DNA from: an uncultured Saprospiraceae bacterium
GTDB taxonomy: Bacteria > Bacteroidota > Bacteroidia > Chitinophagales > Saprospiraceae
NCBI GenBank assembly: GCA_937127195.1
Contig: CAKZLT010000521.1
Coordinates: forward strand, 1-8,518
DNA: 8,518 nucleotides
Direction: 5' to 3'
The notes under the pieces were generated by a model, which saw only the letters and a program-made list of their open reading frames with translations, was not told where the DNA came from and did no database searches. Of the stretch, positions 7,232 through 8,518 are shown piece after piece (the first letter of the stretch is position 1; every line of letters starts with the position of its first letter). Both the position numbers and the translations under genes were made by a program.

Positions 7232-8518
7232 TTATGCTGACCAAATAGTATATAGTGTGCTGCTGTTCTCATCACTTACTATTAGGGCGTTATTTTTCCA
7301 ATAGACGTATTTTGCTTTAGGATTAGGTGTGTAATTAGAGAAGCTAGATAACGTCCAGACTATGTTTTGATTATTGTCAAAAGCAATTAAATCTCCATCT
7401 TTTAGAATAAGAGACTTCAATGGTTTTTGATAGGTATTGCTATTCCATTGAGCATTACCTTGATAATCTCCATTGACCATTTTGAAGCTACCATCATATA
7501 TAACAATATTACCATCTGGTTGAAGAATAAAAGTATATCGACCATTTGTCGAAATCAACGAGATATTTGGCTTTAATGCCCTTGTATTAGTTATTTGACT
7601 AAGGTGCCCAATCCTCATAATATAATAAAGAGCATAGTATGGAGGGCGGTTTTCATGTGATTGGTCTCTTCCTTTTGCATCAGTTGTCAAATTGTGTGTA
7701 TGATTACCTGAGTACTCCACATAGGTATCACTTGAACCATCTCTGTAAGAATTACTATATACTTTATAATCATTCCCATCTTCAACTCCCCTATAACCTA
7801 TTTTATGCTTGTGACTCCCATTTGGTGTAGTTGTTCCTTTATGGTGATGGCTAGGCATTTCATTGATAGTAAGTCTTACTTTGTCTTCACCTCCTTTATC
7901 ATCTTTTTTATAATTACTTCCTGCTCCAACAACAAATCGATTTCTCAAATCGGGAGTACCATAATTTCCATCACAGAGCTTCCAACCTCCAGGAATTGTT
8001 TCTACTGAGCCATACCACATAATCACAGACCCCACAGGAAGTACTTTATATACATTATCATAAACCTCAAAATTATTAGATTTAATCTCGACGACATCTT
8101 GAATAATTTGTAAGTTGTTATTTTTATTCCCTGTTGTAAAAATTCCTTTTTTACTTGAATTCAAATAAGCAACACGATTCACAGTAGTTGCTAAATGAGC
8201 ATCTTTATAATTAGGGATATTCAATAAAGAAACCTTTAAATTAGCTACACCAACGGGTAATTGCGTTTTGATACCATTCAAAATCAATTGCAATGAATGA
8301 TTGGGAGGAAGCGTCGTATTGAGTGCGTTTTGACTTTGATAAGTCGTTTGGATAGTTGAACTATTCGCTGATTTAGCTAAATCAAAAGATGTTACTCTAT
8401 TGGCTAATCCAACTAAAGAAACACTAATAGGTGCTTTTTGAGCAATAGCTAATTGCGAATTATCTAGGTCAAAAGTTCCTGTAATTTCCATCGGTTCATC
8501 CACCAACTGAAAGCCTGC
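7232..8518 (-). CDS. Phage tail-collar / tail-fibre tip protein with C-terminal B-lectin domain (5' end outside window)
   Basis: The frame is open to the right edge (8518), so the N-terminus is missing; the first in-window start candidate (TTG at 8506) need not be the real one. Residues are counted from the first visible codon (428 aa visible). Residues 1-157 are beta-rich and unrecognised. Residues 158-198 match the phage tail Collar fold (LPVGSVIMWYG, then IPGGWKLCDG, then TPDLRNRFVVGAG). His-rich loops follow (HHH 224-226, HKH 236-238, HTH 273-275) and a closing ENRPPYYALYYIMR at 289-302, the usual end of tail-fibre tips. In T4 gp37 such HxH motifs bind metal. Residues 314-428 resemble a bulb-type mannose-binding lectin, with the exact QxDxNxVxY site QPDGNIVIY at 333-341. 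Likely role, inferred: trimeric, metal-stabilised receptor-binding fibre that recognises glycans. First visible gene of the minus-strand series, 41 bp before the next. Collar and lectin calls are firm; the biological device is not. Confidence 0.85.
   Translation of the reverse strand, partial: AGFQLVDEPMEITGTFDLDNSQLAIAQKAPISVSLVGLANRVTSFDLAKSANSSTIQTTYQSQNALNTTLPPNHSLQLILNGIKTQLPVGVANLKVSLLNIPNYKDAHLATTVNRVAYLNSSKKGIFTTGNKNNNLQIIQDVVEIKSNNFEVYDNVYKVLPVGSVIMWYGSVETIPGGWKLCDGNYGTPDLRNRFVVGAGSNYKKDDKGGEDKVRLTINEMPSHHHKGTTTPNGSHKHKIGYRGVEDGNDYKVYSNSYRDGSSDTYVEYSGNHTHNLTTDAKGRDQSHENRPPYYALYYIMRIGHLSQITNTRALKPNISLISTNGRYTFILQPDGNIVIYDGSFKMVNGDYQGNAQWNSNTYQKPLKSLILKDGDLIAFDNNQNIVWTLSSFSNYTPNPKAKYVYWKNNALIVSDENSSTLYTIWSA

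Noticed and set aside
7232..8518. Interpretation of the window as a prophage
   Set aside because: Only the collar/lectin protein is phage-like; no integrase, portal, terminase, capsid, lysis or attachment sequences are visible, and the remaining genes belong to non-phage uncharacterised families.

Overview
The window looks like part of a Bacteroidota-type chromosome. It is AT-rich, the gene leaders are short and A/T-rich without clear Shine-Dalgarno motifs, and all genes lie on the minus strand. This assignment is inferred from style and family resemblance; no marker gene is present.

Layout in the direction of transcription (right to left): (1) 8518-7232, the C-terminal part of a phage-tail-collar / tail-fibre-tip protein ending in a bulb-type (B-)lectin domain; its true start lies beyond the right edge. 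(2) 7190-6558, a 210-aa unrecognised protein with a Lys/Ala/Pro-rich head. (3) 6526-5171, a 451-aa unrecognised protein. (4) 5119-2276, a 947-aa beta-rich protein with the hallmarks of the DUF6603 family. (5) 2100-190, a 636-aa member of an uncharacterised family that I recognise by its motifs, with no ATG near its start. (6) 129-1, a probable short gene leaving the left edge, start unresolved. Gaps between the first four genes are 31-51 bp, so they look like one transcription unit. The gap before the 636-aa gene is 175 bp and is the only sizeable non-coding stretch. I found no RNA genes, CRISPR, insertion sequences or convincing terminators.

Genes 2, 3 and 4 form a modular chain. The 451-aa protein shares its N-terminal module, and apparently the entry to the DUF6603 region, with the 947-aa protein. 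It shares its C-terminal module with the 210-aa protein, including 54 residues alignable without gaps at 15 identities. None of the proteins with a visible start has a Sec signal peptide or transmembrane helix. Together with a glycan-binding tail-fibre-like protein, this suggests a cytoplasmically assembled multi-protein particle, or cargo for a contractile or tail-like device. No sheath, tube, baseplate or ATPase gene is visible, so that reading is inference. The set (collar-lectin fibre, two bridging proteins, DUF6603 protein, 636-aa partner) is the best candidate here for an undescribed system.
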